Shown: one piece after another, positions 18,883 to 28,703 of the stretch
Position numbering within the stretch: the stretch's first letter is position 1
Layout: each line of letters starts with the position of its first letter
From: Legionellaceae bacterium
Lineage (GTDB): Bacteria; Pseudomonadota; Gammaproteobacteria; Legionellales; Legionellaceae
Assembly: GCA_011087865.1 (NCBI GenBank)
Contig: JAALKW010000003.1
Span: forward strand, 21,758-75,784
Direction of reading: 5' to 3'
DNA length: 54,027 bases
Position numbers and translations under genes: made by a program
Notes under the pieces: model-generated
What the model was told of the DNA's origin: nothing
Database searches by the model: none
The model's input: only the letters and a program-made list of their open reading frames with translations

Positions 18883-19872
18883 ATGACTAAACAAACGTTT
18901 GCTGTTTTAGGAGCGGGCTCTTGGGGCACCGCAGTCGCCATGCATCTTAGCATGCAAAAACAGCCCGTTTATTTATGGGGACGTGACACACATCACGTCC
19001 AATCCATGGCTAAATCTCGAGAAAATACACGCTACTTACCCGATATTAAGTTTCCTGACACACTGATTCCCGAAGCAAATCTTGATATATGTATCCAAAA
19101 ATCAACACATATTATTATTGCAGTGCCTTCCCATGCGTTTGCTGAATTACTCCATCAGCTCCCTCAGCATATCAAGCAGCTGGCATGGATCACCAAAGGT
19201 CTAGATCCAGAAAAAAACCAATGCCTCAGTGAACTCGTTGAAGCACGCTTTGGCAAAGATTTTCCGATGGCTGTGATTTCTGGCCCATCTTTTGCAAAAG
19301 AAGTCGCAAAAGGTTTACCTACCGCTTTAGTCATAGCAGGAAATCATCAAGCGTTTATGCAATCGTTGCATAGCGCGCTGCACTACCATCATTTGCGTGC
19401 TTATTTTAGTGATGACTTCATCGGCGTTCAGTGTGCTGGAGCCGTTAAAAATGTTTTAGCCATCGCATGTGGCATTAGCGATGGGCTAAACTATGGCGCC
19501 AATGCGAAAGCGGCGTTAATCACGCGTGGGCTTGCTGAAATGACACGTCTTGGTACGACGCTTGGTGGTTTACCTGAAACGTTTACGGGACTCACCGGTT
19601 TAGGTGATTTGGTTTTAACTTGCACAGACAACCAATCTCGAAATCGACGCTTTGGTTTACTCGTTGGCCAAGGCGAAGAAATTCTTGCTGCAGAAGAAGC
19701 CATAGGCCAAGTCGTTGAAGGCAAACACAACGCAGGCCAAGTCTGTGCACTTGCTAGCACTCACGGCCTTGAATTACCGATTTGTCACGAGGTCAACGCG
19801 CTGCTTCAGGGTAAAATAAGCCCAGAGGATGCCGTTCAAAACTTATTTTCTCGCCCCGCTAAGCAAGAATAA
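18883..19872 (+). CDS. gpsA: Glycerol-3-phosphate dehydrogenase (NAD(P)+)
   Basis: GpsA reduces dihydroxyacetone phosphate to sn-glycerol 3-phosphate, the backbone for phospholipids. The 329 residues show the nucleotide loop VLGAGSWGTA near residue 8, the catalytic Lys in GAVKNVLAIACG near 191 and the substrate-binding stretch around TDNQSRNRRFG near 250. It closes the yibN-secB-gpsA set. An AT-rich inverted repeat (TTTCTATA / TATAGAAA) follows the stop near 19875-19895, but lacks the GC stem of a standard terminator. Confidence 0.97.
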   Translation: MTKQTFAVLGAGSWGTAVAMHLSMQKQPVYLWGRDTHHVQSMAKSRENTRYLPDIKFPDTLIPEANLDICIQKSTHIIIAVPSHAFAELLHQLPQHIKQLAWITKGLDPEKNQCLSELVEARFGKDFPMAVISGPSFAKEVAKGLPTALVIAGNHQAFMQSLHSALHYHHLRAYFSDDFIGVQCAGAVKNVLAIACGISDGLNYGANAKAALITRGLAEMTRLGTTLGGLPETFTGLTGLGDLVLTCTDNQSRNRRFGLLVGQGEEILAAEEAIGQVVEGKHNAGQVCALASTHGLELPICHEVNALLQGKISPEDAVQNLFSRPAKQE

Positions 19873-19923
19873 ATTTTCTATACTAGTATTATAGAAACAC
19901 ATTAAAAACATGGGGAAAACACA

Positions 19924-20223
19924 ATGCACTCTATATTACATATCACAAAACTTATCACCCTAAGCTTTTTATTATGCATGAGCATACAAACAGAAGCCGC
20001 TCAGCAGAAATGTAACGCCACGTATACAGATAACTGTAATGGGAAAGTTATCACAGACTGCCAGATAAACAACATTTGAAAGAATTTTTACACTGGCGGC
20101 ATAAATGGGCCTAATAAAGGAGGCGATTTTTATAACTGCGTTCCAAACAAGGATATGAAAGGCGGATGCGTACAATCAAAAAGAAAATGCATCCAGGACA
20201 GCGCCGCTAAACGACCCCGCTGA
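19924..20223 (+). pseudogene. Small secreted cysteine-rich protein interrupted by a TGA
   Basis: The ATG at 19924 follows GGGGA at good spacing. It opens a signal peptide (ITKLITLSFLLCMSIQTEA) and a mature part with CNATYTDNC. A TGA at 20077-20079 stops the frame after 51 residues. The same frame then stays open for 47 more codons to a TGA at 20221 and has more cysteines (YNCVPNK, GGCVQ, KRKC) and Gly/Asn-rich text of the same style. One base change from TGG (Trp) would restore a 99-residue secreted protein with six mature cysteines. The downstream half has no start of its own. A recent nonsense mutation is most likely; readthrough or a sequencing error are alternatives. Confidence 0.6.
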
Positions 20224-20281
20224 TTTACATCGTTCAGCGTTTAAGCTTAATACTCGAATGAACTGGAATGTGTTTCCAAAT

Positions 20282-20309
20282 AATGAGGCTTTGTCGCAAA
20301 AGCCTCATT
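20282..20309. terminator. Bidirectional terminator-like hairpin
   Basis: AATGAGGCTTT (20282-20292) and AAAGCCTCATT (20299-20309) form an 11-bp stem with a six-base loop, touching the zipA stop codon. It serves convergent transcripts from the broken secreted-protein gene and from zipA. U-runs on both sides are short. Confidence 0.6.
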
Positions 20310-21022
20310 TAGTCCAAACAAACTTCAGCTTCGTTCGTTATCCCTAAAAGCATTTGATAACGCGCAAGGCACGTCGCAGACCACGGCACACGCCCATCAT
20401 CTAATAAATAAGTATCTAAGCTTTCACTCAACCCCATTGCTGTATCAAGCATAATGGCTAAACGTTCGGCATCAATGCTTGCATTGCCAGAAGACTCCAT
20501 AAACAAACATAAACCACGGGCACTAAAAGATCCCATATTTTGTAAATCAAATACGCCTGTATCCGTCGCTGCAGCCAAACTACAAATAACGGGTCCTTGG
20601 CCATTTGATAATTGATGGCGATGAAAGAGTTGCTCATCCCCAAATCGAAGACCTGCGGCAAGCAATGTCTGCAGTAAATCATACCCGCCCAATTGTTGGT
20701 TATTTTTAGCCAACAAAAACATCATCAATGAAACCGGCTTAGCTGGCTTCTCGAGCACAGGTTCGGGCGCAGATTCTGGTGCTGGTGCAGATGCTGGGAC
20801 CTGTTTTTCTGTGATGACCGGCGCTTCCGTTGGGGGTTTTTCCACATTTAATTTCCGCACAGCAATGATATCATCTTGCTGAACTTCAGCACCTCTCGGC
20901 TCAACTGGATACCGACGGCGCCGTCTTATTTTTTCTTGATTTTTGGTTCTCATCATCCTCAAGATTGCAACAACAACCCCAATTAAGAGTAAAACGTTCA
21001 GCATAAGGCTCCAGTTTGTCAT
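20309..21022 (-). CDS. zipA: Cell division protein ZipA
   Basis: ZipA anchors FtsZ filaments to the inner membrane at the division site. One membrane helix at residues 5-22 (LMLNVLLLIGVVVAIL) is followed by a basic stretch (KIRRRRRYP), a Pro/Ala/Glu linker (about 50-96) and the C-terminal FtsZ-binding domain (about 97-237). The N-out, C-in layout matches the family. I start at the ATG at 21022, six bases after AAGGAG, giving 237 residues; a TTG one codon upstream is possible. ligA, the usual neighbour of zipA, is absent here. A desaturase gene precedes it by 23 bases. Confidence 0.88.
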   Translation of the reverse strand: MTNWSLMLNVLLLIGVVVAILRMMRTKNQEKIRRRRRYPVEPRGAEVQQDDIIAVRKLNVEKPPTEAPVITEKQVPASAPAPESAPEPVLEKPAKPVSLMMFLLAKNNQQLGGYDLLQTLLAAGLRFGDEQLFHRHQLSNGQGPVICSLAAATDTGVFDLQNMGSFSARGLCLFMESSGNASIDAERLAIMLDTAMGLSESLDTYLLDDGRVPWSATCLARYQMLLGITNEAEVCLD

Positions 21023-21045
21023 CAATGACTCCTTGTCTGTCTCTG

Positions 21046-22242
21046 TTAAGCCGCTTGTGCTTGCGGCACATAACTTTTAAGTTGTTCAGAAAATTGGCGT
21101 AACACTTCAACGCCAGATTCTTCGGCCTGTTTACACCACTGTTGCAACGCATCAATCAGTTCTTTTTGTGATGTCGCTGTTTTTAACCAAATCTGCTGTA
21201 GTGACTGCCTGTAATCATAGACCATTTTTAATTCATCAAACCGCACCAATAACGCTTCTAGACGAGAGGTTGCTCGAGGTGAAAGCAATGCTTCACGTCG
21301 ACGCAACAAAGTCCCCGCTTTATTTAATAAAGCTTTGTCGGCTTTATTGGCTGTGCTGCTTATTTTACGTTGTTGCTTCTCATGCTTTATCATCGGTCGA
21401 ACCACACGTTTATAATACTGTGACATCACCTGAAAACGATTGGCAACCACAGCACGAACGGTTTCTAAATCAACATTTAGTTTCTGCTCATCTCGCGCTA
21501 AACGTGGCGGTAATTTTTTGACTTTGGCCAGCCCTAAAAAAGACAGGCATTTGATATAAAACCAGCCGATATCAAACTCCCACCACTTTACTGAAAACTT
21601 GGCAGACGAAGCAAAAGTATGATGATTATTATGGAGTTCTTCACCACCAATCCAAAATCCCCATGGAATAATATTTGTAGAGGCATCTTCAGATTCAAAA
21701 TTACGATAGCCCCAATGGTGGCCAATGCCATTAATAACCCCTGCGGCCCAAAAAGGAATCCAGAGCATTTGAACGCCCCAAATACTAACACCAGGAATAC
21801 CAAATAATAATAAATCAATAAAAAGCAATCCAACAATGCCTTTTGCAGAAAAGCGTCGATATACATTGCGCTCAAGCCAGTCGTTTGGTGTGCCGTGGGA
21901 ATATTTTTCGACCAAGGCTTTGTCTTTTGATGCTGCACGATATAACTCAACACCTTGCCACAGTACATGTTTAAAACCCAACACTACGGGGCTATGTGGA
22001 TCCCCTTCTTGCTCAACAGAAGCATGGTGTTTACGATGAATAGCCACCCACTCTGAAGTCACCATGCCGGTTGTTAACCATAACCAAAAGCGGAAAAAAT
22101 GACTCACAATGGGATGCAAAGTCAATGCTCGGTGTGCCTGACAACGATGCAAATAAATCGTCACCCCTGCAATTGTTATTTGTGTCATGATTAAAGCAGC
22201 TAATATATAGCCCCAAACAGACAAATTTAATAAACCAAACAT
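21046..22242 (-). CDS. Fatty acid desaturase (acyl-CoA delta-9 type)
   Basis: Integral membrane di-iron enzyme that puts a cis double bond into saturated acyl chains. The three histidine boxes are HRCQAH (near residue 32), HRKHH (near 68) and HNNHH (near 212), in the order and spacing of stearoyl-CoA desaturases, with four hydrophobic segments between. The C-terminal 150 residues beyond the catalytic part are helical and charged and are longer than in many homologues. The ATG at 22242 lies eight bases after GGGAG and is preferred over the TTG/GTG-type starts upstream. With plsC and gpsA nearby, the region is rich in membrane-lipid genes. Confidence 0.92.
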   Translation of the reverse strand: MFGLLNLSVWGYILAALIMTQITIAGVTIYLHRCQAHRALTLHPIVSHFFRFWLWLTTGMVTSEWVAIHRKHHASVEQEGDPHSPVVLGFKHVLWQGVELYRAASKDKALVEKYSHGTPNDWLERNVYRRFSAKGIVGLLFIDLLLFGIPGVSIWGVQMLWIPFWAAGVINGIGHHWGYRNFESEDASTNIIPWGFWIGGEELHNNHHTFASSAKFSVKWWEFDIGWFYIKCLSFLGLAKVKKLPPRLARDEQKLNVDLETVRAVVANRFQVMSQYYKRVVRPMIKHEKQQRKISSTANKADKALLNKAGTLLRRREALLSPRATSRLEALLVRFDELKMVYDYRQSLQQIWLKTATSQKELIDALQQWCKQAEESGVEVLRQFSEQLKSYVPQAQAA

Positions 22243-22382
22243 GATGAATCTCCCTACCAAAAAATATTAGGCTTCTATCATCAGAAGCATATAGAGCGAA
22301 CATTATACACTATTTCTTTGCATTTAGGTTGCTTTTAACAGATAATTCATGGCACAGCCCTTTTTATTGGCTTTAATTTACC

Positions 22383-22628
22383 ATGCCTCGATCATTAAAA
22401 CATTTTTTTCAACAATTGCCTCCTTTTATTTTACTCGGTGTCTCCATTGCCTTTGCTGTGGGGCTTTTTATTGTTTTTTCTTATGTCCTGCTTTGGGGGT
22501 TACTCATAGGCGCAATACTATGGAGTATTAATATCCTCGTGCAATATGTTCGTGGCACATCGGCTACATCAAAAAACACCCAAACCAAACCCTCCAAAGG
22601 ACGTATTATTGAACATGAAAAAAAATAA
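22383..22628 (+). CDS. Small two-helix membrane protein
   Basis: 81 aa, not recognised. A basic start (MPRSLKHFF) is followed by two hydrophobic segments (about 14-34 and 36-53) and a polar Lys-rich tail. The stop overlaps the start of plsC by 14 bases, which suggests translational coupling and a shared role at the membrane. No clear ribosome-binding site is seen before the ATG. Confidence 0.6.
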   Translation: MPRSLKHFFQQLPPFILLGVSIAFAVGLFIVFSYVLLWGLLIGAILWSINILVQYVRGTSATSKNTQTKPSKGRIIEHEKK

Positions 22629-23394
22629 ACGCAATACTAAAAACAACAAGAATAGCCATCGAGCCGGCCCAATCAGGAGTCTATGGCTCATCATTGCCTC
22701 CTGTGGTTTTATTGTTGATACCTGCGCACGTGCGCTGATGAGAAGCCTTGTTGGAAAAGTCACGCGCACTTGGGTTGATCAACGCATGCAAATATGGACC
22801 CAGCACATGCTTAAACTATGGCGTATTACCTGTACCGTACACAATCCTAAAAAAGTGTACCCTAAGGCAGGTCAGCCCACGATTATTATGTGTAACCACA
22901 GCAGTTTATTTGATATTCCACTGAGTTATTGCGCTTTCCCAGATATATCTTTACGTATGCTGGCTAAAAAAGAAATGTCCAAATTACCGCTTATGGGCCG
23001 CGCCATGAAAGCCTCTGGTTTTCCATTTATTGATAGAAAAAATCGACGCCAAGCCATTCGTGACCTCACTGTGATTCATGATTTATTAGAAACAGGCATT
23101 GTCATGTGGATTGCCCCTGAAGGCACTCGCTCACCAGATAAACACGACGGACCGTTTAAGAAAGGTGGATTTATTACAGCGATTCACACCAAAGCGGTAA
23201 TTATTCCGATAGGCCTTCGTGGTGCCTATGATATCTTGCCTTCTCGAACGCGTGAATGCCACCTCAATCAAAAAGCAGAAGTGCATATTGGCGAACCGAT
23301 TGATGCTTCGCAATTTACTTTAGACAATAAAGAAGACTTAATTCACCAAACGCGTGAAGTGATGAAAGTCCTCGCCGGTGATACAAAAGAATAG
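22615..23394 (+). CDS. plsC: 1-acyl-sn-glycerol-3-phosphate acyltransferase
   Basis: PlsC adds the second acyl chain to lysophosphatidic acid to make phosphatidic acid. The catalytic NHSSLFD box (NHxxxxD-type) is near residue 102, the binding motif FPFIDRKNRR near 141 and PEGTRS near 170. A basic N-terminus and a hydrophobic segment (about 24-45) place it on the inner membrane. The ATG at 22615 is chosen because the open frame further upstream (to 22546) lies inside the preceding gene; 259 residues suit the family. AAAGGA lies about 14 bases upstream. Confidence 0.93.
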   Translation: MKKNKRNTKNNKNSHRAGPIRSLWLIIASCGFIVDTCARALMRSLVGKVTRTWVDQRMQIWTQHMLKLWRITCTVHNPKKVYPKAGQPTIIMCNHSSLFDIPLSYCAFPDISLRMLAKKEMSKLPLMGRAMKASGFPFIDRKNRRQAIRDLTVIHDLLETGIVMWIAPEGTRSPDKHDGPFKKGGFITAIHTKAVIIPIGLRGAYDILPSRTRECHLNQKAEVHIGEPIDASQFTLDNKEDLIHQTREVMKVLAGDTKE

Positions 23395-23543
23395 CGCACT
23401 TGCATAACCATCCTAAAGCGCGAGCTTATTAAGATTTAACTGAGCGTCAGTCATTGCAAACTGACATATCCCCCGAATGTTTTTTATTAGGCACTTCGGT
23501 GCTCAAGATTGAGCTGCTACAGAGCAAAATATTTAACCCTAAC

Positions 23544-26500
23544 TCACTTCAGGGCCCCATTTTGCTTACAAGAATCAGCCGCGGCCTCTTCAGCAGCCGC
23601 GTGCCTAGAAAACATCCCAACCTGTGAGAGAACCTCTCCCGCGCCTGATGCTTGACCTGAATAATCAGGATTTTCATGTGCACGCAATAATTTAGCAACT
23701 TCCGTAAGCCGCTTTTCTTCGGCCAACTCAAGTGGTGTTTGATTACCACACGATATATGCGTATTAATATCCTTATGTTCAAGCAGAGCCTCAACTATTT
23801 TTGGCGAACCTACTTCTACGGCCCAATGTAAAGGGGTTGGTCCATCTTTTCCTGCTAAATTAGGGTCTGTTCGCTCGTGACCCAATAGCATGGCTATCAC
23901 CTTGATATCTCTGTTTTCTATTGCGACAATTAAAATTGTTAAGCCCAATTCTTTTTCCGCCTGATTGGGATCTGTTCTTTTGTCAGCTAGTAATGCCCTC
24001 AAAACCTTAATATGTCCACTGCTCCCGGCCAATAATAAAGGTGTGAAGCCCCGGTAGCTTGCCTGAGAGGGGTTGGCGCGTCCATCAGCCAGTAATGCCT
24101 TCACAATCTCGATGTGGCCATTTTCTGCAGCCGCACCGAGAGCCCCTTCTCCATTAGATTTTGTCTGATTTGGGTCTATTCGTCCATCAGCCAATAACAC
24201 GTTCACAGTATTCAAGTGCCCGTTTAATGCTGCGATAAAGATAGGGGTAGCGTCGAACCCCACTGCCAAATCGACACGTATCTTTTTGTGACCCAGTAGT
24301 TCAGACACAATCTCGGTATGACCACATTGCGCGGCCAAATATAAAGGCATCAGGCCTGGACCTGGCTCTTGATTAGGGTTTATGCGTCTGTCAGCCAGTA
24401 ATGCTTTTACAATATCTAGGTTCCCCAAATCTACAGCTAGAGTTAAAGGTGTTACGTCCTTGTCATTTGCCAGATTAGGGTTAATGCCTGCGTCAGCCAG
24501 TAATTGAGTCATTGTATCGAGCAAGCCTCTATCTACGCACATAATAAGCTTCTCGATTATACTCTGTTCCGAAGAAAGCACGAAGGTACCCGCCAGCCTG
24601 GTTAACCCAGCTATTAAGGCTTCTTTTCTCTCGCTCTCTTTAGGCTTTGTCATTTTTTCAAGCTTTAGCTGCTGTTCAAATATAGAAATAGACTTTTTTC
24701 TTACATCATCCATTGATTTTGATGCCATGACCTCTTTTTCTTCTATGCACTGAAAAAAGAGATTAATCCGACTTAGGTCTTCTTTAATAAACTCCAGCAA
24801 TGTTTTGGTGATTTTTTTACTTTTATTACCTTTTTTACCACTATCACAGCTGTGGTTTACAGATAAAAGTGCATTTAATGCATAATACTGTAAGGCTTCT
24901 CGTAAATGGTCCTTAGTAAAATCTCTAAATAGCGTCTCGACATACGCATTGATGCCTTTTTTTGAACTGGCAGATGTGTGCTTTGATGGTAGAGGACGAC
25001 TCACTTTTGCTTCGCTTTCAGATTTGCTTTTACCCTGACTGACGACAACCTGTGTAGGTGCTAATTTAGCACCACCGCCACTGCTACCACTATCGCCAGA
25101 ACTTGCGGGAACTACAGATGCAGCGCCTGAAGGGGCTGGCTGTGCCGCCAGCTGAGGTGCGCGAAGGCGGTTTAAAAACACATCAAACGCACCTGGCTCT
25201 GATGAAACATGTCTCTCAAAAATAGATTGAGCTAAAGTATCATTGCCCACTTGCAGTAAGGTATTGGTGGCTTCTATCCAATCTTCTGTGCTGTTGTTTT
25301 TGCTGACCCCAGATAAATCCGGTACTTCTGATGCAAACACATGTGAAAAAGCTTGCAGTAAATGTTTTGTATCTCGTGTGTTTTCTTCAAAAACCAAGAG
25401 TGTTTCCCGTGCTCTTGTATATGCGGTGTAAACACGATTAAATGCGGGACCATGCTGACTATCACCAGCACCTGATTTTGCCCGGTGAGTTTTTGCTTCC
25501 GCTGCTGGATGAGCCGCTTCTGACAAGAGCCTATTGGCAGCTTTAAAATGTGCGTTATCAAATAATCGATAAGCAACGACTATATCGCGCTCAAGCCCTT
25601 TAATTGATTCTGGGGTAAAGACACACTTTGTATTAAAATATGCAGCTGCCTCAGCATGATGTTCTTCCTCTGCGACGACAGCAAACTGAGACCCTTTGTC
25701 AGCAGCCAACCATTCGCTATCCTGAAGTTTGGCCTGATTCAGCAGCGCAACGGCACCCGCTTCTTTTTCTTCAGACACCGCCTCGATTCGCCGGCTCTCC
25801 AACTTATCTGCAAGGCCGCCCGTGACAAGGGTTTTTAAATGCAGTATTTCATTTGCTGCCAAAACAACATGCACCGGACAACGATAAGTTCTCTCTAATA
25901 CGGTATGAGAGGTTTTAAATCGCTCTCGCAAATAAGGGCGCACAGACAGTGCATCAGACAAGCTTTGATGGCTATCCATACAATAAACGATGGCGTGATT
26001 GCGTGCGAGTGCGTGTACATTGCTCAGCGCCACAAATGATAAATCTTGCGCCTCATCCACCACAACAAAATCATAACGATTTTCTTCTTGCAGTGTTTCC
26101 GCTATTGAAGACAATTCAGTATGTACTTGATTTTCAGCACAGTGCCCAAGGTAAGCTTTATAGGCTTTATGCAGTGCTTCTCGTTCTGCTTGAGGCAATA
26201 AAGACTTACGTTGCCCGAGCGCTAAATACTCAGCTTCTGTATAACCAGAACACACTCGAAATTCTTGATGCATCACATCTGCACTTAATGCGTTGTAAGT
26301 TTTCTTTTTTTGTTTTGCAAATTTGAGTTGGTTTTTTGTATATCTAGCATGCCATTGATTAAAGCCTGCTCTATCATTGGTACTCACTTCGCCTGTCTTG
26401 TTTTGTGCTAAAAGGGCTTCGTACGATAAGATATCAACGGTACAGCGTGTGTCTTGCGCCGCGGGCAGTGGAGCCCATGATTCTTGAATATCATCCACTA

Positions 26501-27134
26501 GACCAGGCGCTGTGATGTATAAAATACGCGGCTTACGGCCCTCTGATACAATCGCATGATGTGGTTCTAAAACAAAAGATGACAGCAATGACACCCCGAT
26601 ACAGCTCTTGCCTGAACCAGCAACGCCGCTAACCACCGCCGGAAGCGCAAGGTTTAAAGCTTCCTCTTGAGAAACACTGAGCGCAATCGTCATGCCTTTG
26701 TAATGGTCTAAAACAGCTTCATAGGCATCGTCACCTTCTGGGATGGTGACCTCTGGCATGTGGGCGGCTTCAAAAACAGGCGCTACGGCTTCGGCTGCTG
26801 CTCCTTCCACCAAACCCGCATGAACATCCGATTGCTGCTCTAAATAATGACGTAATACCCCGGAACGTAAAAAGTGACTGCTCGTATAATTATGGGTCGG
26901 TAAATATTCTAAAACCAATAAATAAGCTTGACCTGCTACTTGTGTCGTCGTAAACAACAAACGACCCGCATTCTGATTGCCTGTTCGCAGGCTATACACA
27001 TCATGCCCTCGTAGTTTTTCAATATTTTTTTGTGTGTAATCACCCGTCAGCAAAGCATTGATTGCTGTTTTGTGCTCATCAAGCAAATCAGCATCACCTA
27101 AAGCACCACGTAAATAATAAAAAGTATGAGGCAT
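23544..27134 (-). CDS. Superfamily I helicase-like protein with C-terminal ankyrin repeats
   Basis: 1196 aa. An N-terminal part (about 1-95, with RGHDVYSLRTGNQNAGRLLF) looks like a RelE/ParE-type small domain. A UvrD-like ATPase follows: SQEEAL Q-motif, Walker A in GVAGSGKSC near 170, Walker B DEAQD near 360, LERTYRCP near 415, ESIKGLERDIVV near 515 and VYTAYTRARETLLV near 585. A Ser/Gly-rich linker and a helical Lys-rich region come next, then about nine ankyrin repeats (about 880-1160: TPLTLAVDLGNLDIVKALL and similar) with an unusual recurring DPNQ/NPNQ turn. Ankyrin repeats fused to a helicase-like core suggest binding to a protein partner, perhaps in a host. The ATG at 27134 is chosen over a TTG at 27161. 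Confidence 0.88.
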   Translation of the reverse strand: MPHTFYYLRGALGDADLLDEHKTAINALLTGDYTQKNIEKLRGHDVYSLRTGNQNAGRLLFTTTQVAGQAYLLVLEYLPTHNYTSSHFLRSGVLRHYLEQQSDVHAGLVEGAAAEAVAPVFEAAHMPEVTIPEGDDAYEAVLDHYKGMTIALSVSQEEALNLALPAVVSGVAGSGKSCIGVSLLSSFVLEPHHAIVSEGRKPRILYITAPGLVDDIQESWAPLPAAQDTRCTVDILSYEALLAQNKTGEVSTNDRAGFNQWHARYTKNQLKFAKQKKKTYNALSADVMHQEFRVCSGYTEAEYLALGQRKSLLPQAEREALHKAYKAYLGHCAENQVHTELSSIAETLQEENRYDFVVVDEAQDLSFVALSNVHALARNHAIVYCMDSHQSLSDALSVRPYLRERFKTSHTVLERTYRCPVHVVLAANEILHLKTLVTGGLADKLESRRIEAVSEEKEAGAVALLNQAKLQDSEWLAADKGSQFAVVAEEEHHAEAAAYFNTKCVFTPESIKGLERDIVVAYRLFDNAHFKAANRLLSEAAHPAAEAKTHRAKSGAGDSQHGPAFNRVYTAYTRARETLLVFEENTRDTKHLLQAFSHVFASEVPDLSGVSKNNSTEDWIEATNTLLQVGNDTLAQSIFERHVSSEPGAFDVFLNRLRAPQLAAQPAPSGAASVVPASSGDSGSSGGGAKLAPTQVVVSQGKSKSESEAKVSRPLPSKHTSASSKKGINAYVETLFRDFTKDHLREALQYYALNALLSVNHSCDSGKKGNKSKKITKTLLEFIKEDLSRINLFFQCIEEKEVMASKSMDDVRKKSISIFEQQLKLEKMTKPKESERKEALIAGLTRLAGTFVLSSEQSIIEKLIMCVDRGLLDTMTQLLADAGINPNLANDKDVTPLTLAVDLGNLDIVKALLADRRINPNQEPGPGLMPLYLAAQCGHTEIVSELLGHKKIRVDLAVGFDATPIFIAALNGHLNTVNVLLADGRIDPNQTKSNGEGALGAAAENGHIEIVKALLADGRANPSQASYRGFTPLLLAGSSGHIKVLRALLADKRTDPNQAEKELGLTILIVAIENRDIKVIAMLLGHERTDPNLAGKDGPTPLHWAVEVGSPKIVEALLEHKDINTHISCGNQTPLELAEEKRLTEVAKLLRAHENPDYSGQASGAGEVLSQVGMFSRHAAAEEAAADSCKQNGALK

Positions 27135-27308
27135 AAATTGTCCAATCAAAGTTAAAAACAATCCCGAAATTGTACATTAAAAACACCTTGAGGTCAATAT
27201 GAGGTCTTTCTGCGCGTTAAATCCATAAGCCTGTTACATCGTTTATGTCTGAAATATACTTGTTCTCCCTATCGTTAAAAGGCACGACAAAAAAATTGAT
27301 GATGCCCA

Positions 27309-27797
<489 letters not shown>

Positions 27798-27881
27798 CTA
27801 AGAAATCACGTTGAACCAATGCGAAGTCTAGCGTATTGTTAATAGAATGTAATTATATCTCAATATAATCTGGAATATTTT

Positions 27882-28511
27882 ATGCGACTAGCAAAACCAA
27901 ACGCCATTAAGATAGTATTGTTTATTTTGGTGCTGACTTTACAACTCACCGCCTGTGCACCACCCAAGCTCGCTGATACAAATAGAGTTGAGCAATACGA
28001 CGCCAAAACAACAGCAAAGCATATTAATGCTTCGAAGCATCTATCTTCTTGGCAAATTACAGGTGCTGTCGCAGCAAAAACAAAAAATAAATCTTGGACC
28101 GCTTCACTTGATTGGCGACAACAAACACTCAATCGTTATCGACTTAGATTATATGGCCCCTTGGGTGGCGGCAGTGTCTTGGTTGAAAAAAATGGCCGTA
28201 CGATTACTTATCAAGACGGGCAGAAAAAAATTAAAACAACTGATATAGACCAGTTACTCTATAAAGAAACAGGTGTCCGTGTACCGCTACACAATTTGTA
28301 TTATTGGGTCCGAGGGGTCAAAGCACCCGGTGCAATACAATCAACTGAATATGATGCCAAGGGGCATTTAATTACACTAAAACAAGGAAACTATACAGTT
28401 AGATATGAAAACTATCAAACCGTAAAAGGTCGGGCCTTACCGATGAAGCTTCGCGTTACAGGGCCTGGTGGGTCTTTAAAACTTGTCATAAAACACTGGG
28501 AAATCCATTGA
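27882..28511 (+). CDS. lolB: Outer-membrane lipoprotein insertion protein LolB
   Basis: LolB receives lipoproteins from LolA and inserts them in the outer membrane. It is itself a lipoprotein: a 24-residue signal ends in the lipobox LTAC (Cys 25). The mature part follows the LolB pattern (WQITGAVAAKTKNKSWTAS, LYGPLGGGSVLVEKNG, LYYWVRGVKAPG, and a final LKLVIKHWEI). Length 209 is usual. In most gammaproteobacteria ispE would come next; here tRNA-Gln and prs follow directly. Confidence 0.9.
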   Translation: MRLAKPNAIKIVLFILVLTLQLTACAPPKLADTNRVEQYDAKTTAKHINASKHLSSWQITGAVAAKTKNKSWTASLDWRQQTLNRYRLRLYGPLGGGSVLVEKNGRTITYQDGQKKIKTTDIDQLLYKETGVRVPLHNLYYWVRGVKAPGAIQSTEYDAKGHLITLKQGNYTVRYENYQTVKGRALPMKLRVTGPGGSLKLVIKHWEIH

Positions 28512-28579
28512 CAATCAGCGCGAATACATTCAAAATACGGGCACATTTTGCAGCGCAGCATATTGCATCTTTACGTTTT

Positions 28580-28655
28580 TGGGGTGTCGCCAAGTGGTTA
28601 AGGCACAGGGTTTTGATCCCTGCATACCTAGGTTCGAATCCTAGCACCCCAGCCA
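28580..28655 (+). tRNA. tRNA-Gln (anticodon TTG)
   Basis: A 76-base cloverleaf with CCA encoded. The acceptor stem TGGGGTG pairs with CACCCCA without mismatch, the T-loop is GGTTCGAATCC, and the anticodon arm CAGGG-TTTTGAT-CCCTG displays TTG, read as glutamine. Placement before prs is the gammaproteobacterial norm. Confidence 0.97.
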
Positions 28656-28703
28656 TACACACTTTATTATTTAAAAATCATTCAACTTTGAAGGCCTTCA
28701 AAC

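Noticed and set aside
20077-20079. Selenocysteine at the TGA
   Set aside because: No hairpin of SECIS type is evident right after the TGA and the context is a small secreted peptide; a TGG to TGA mutation is simpler.
23490-23503. GCAC-TTCG-GTGC hairpin after plsC
   Set aside because: The stem is only four to five pairs and no U-run follows on either strand, so a terminator cannot be claimed.
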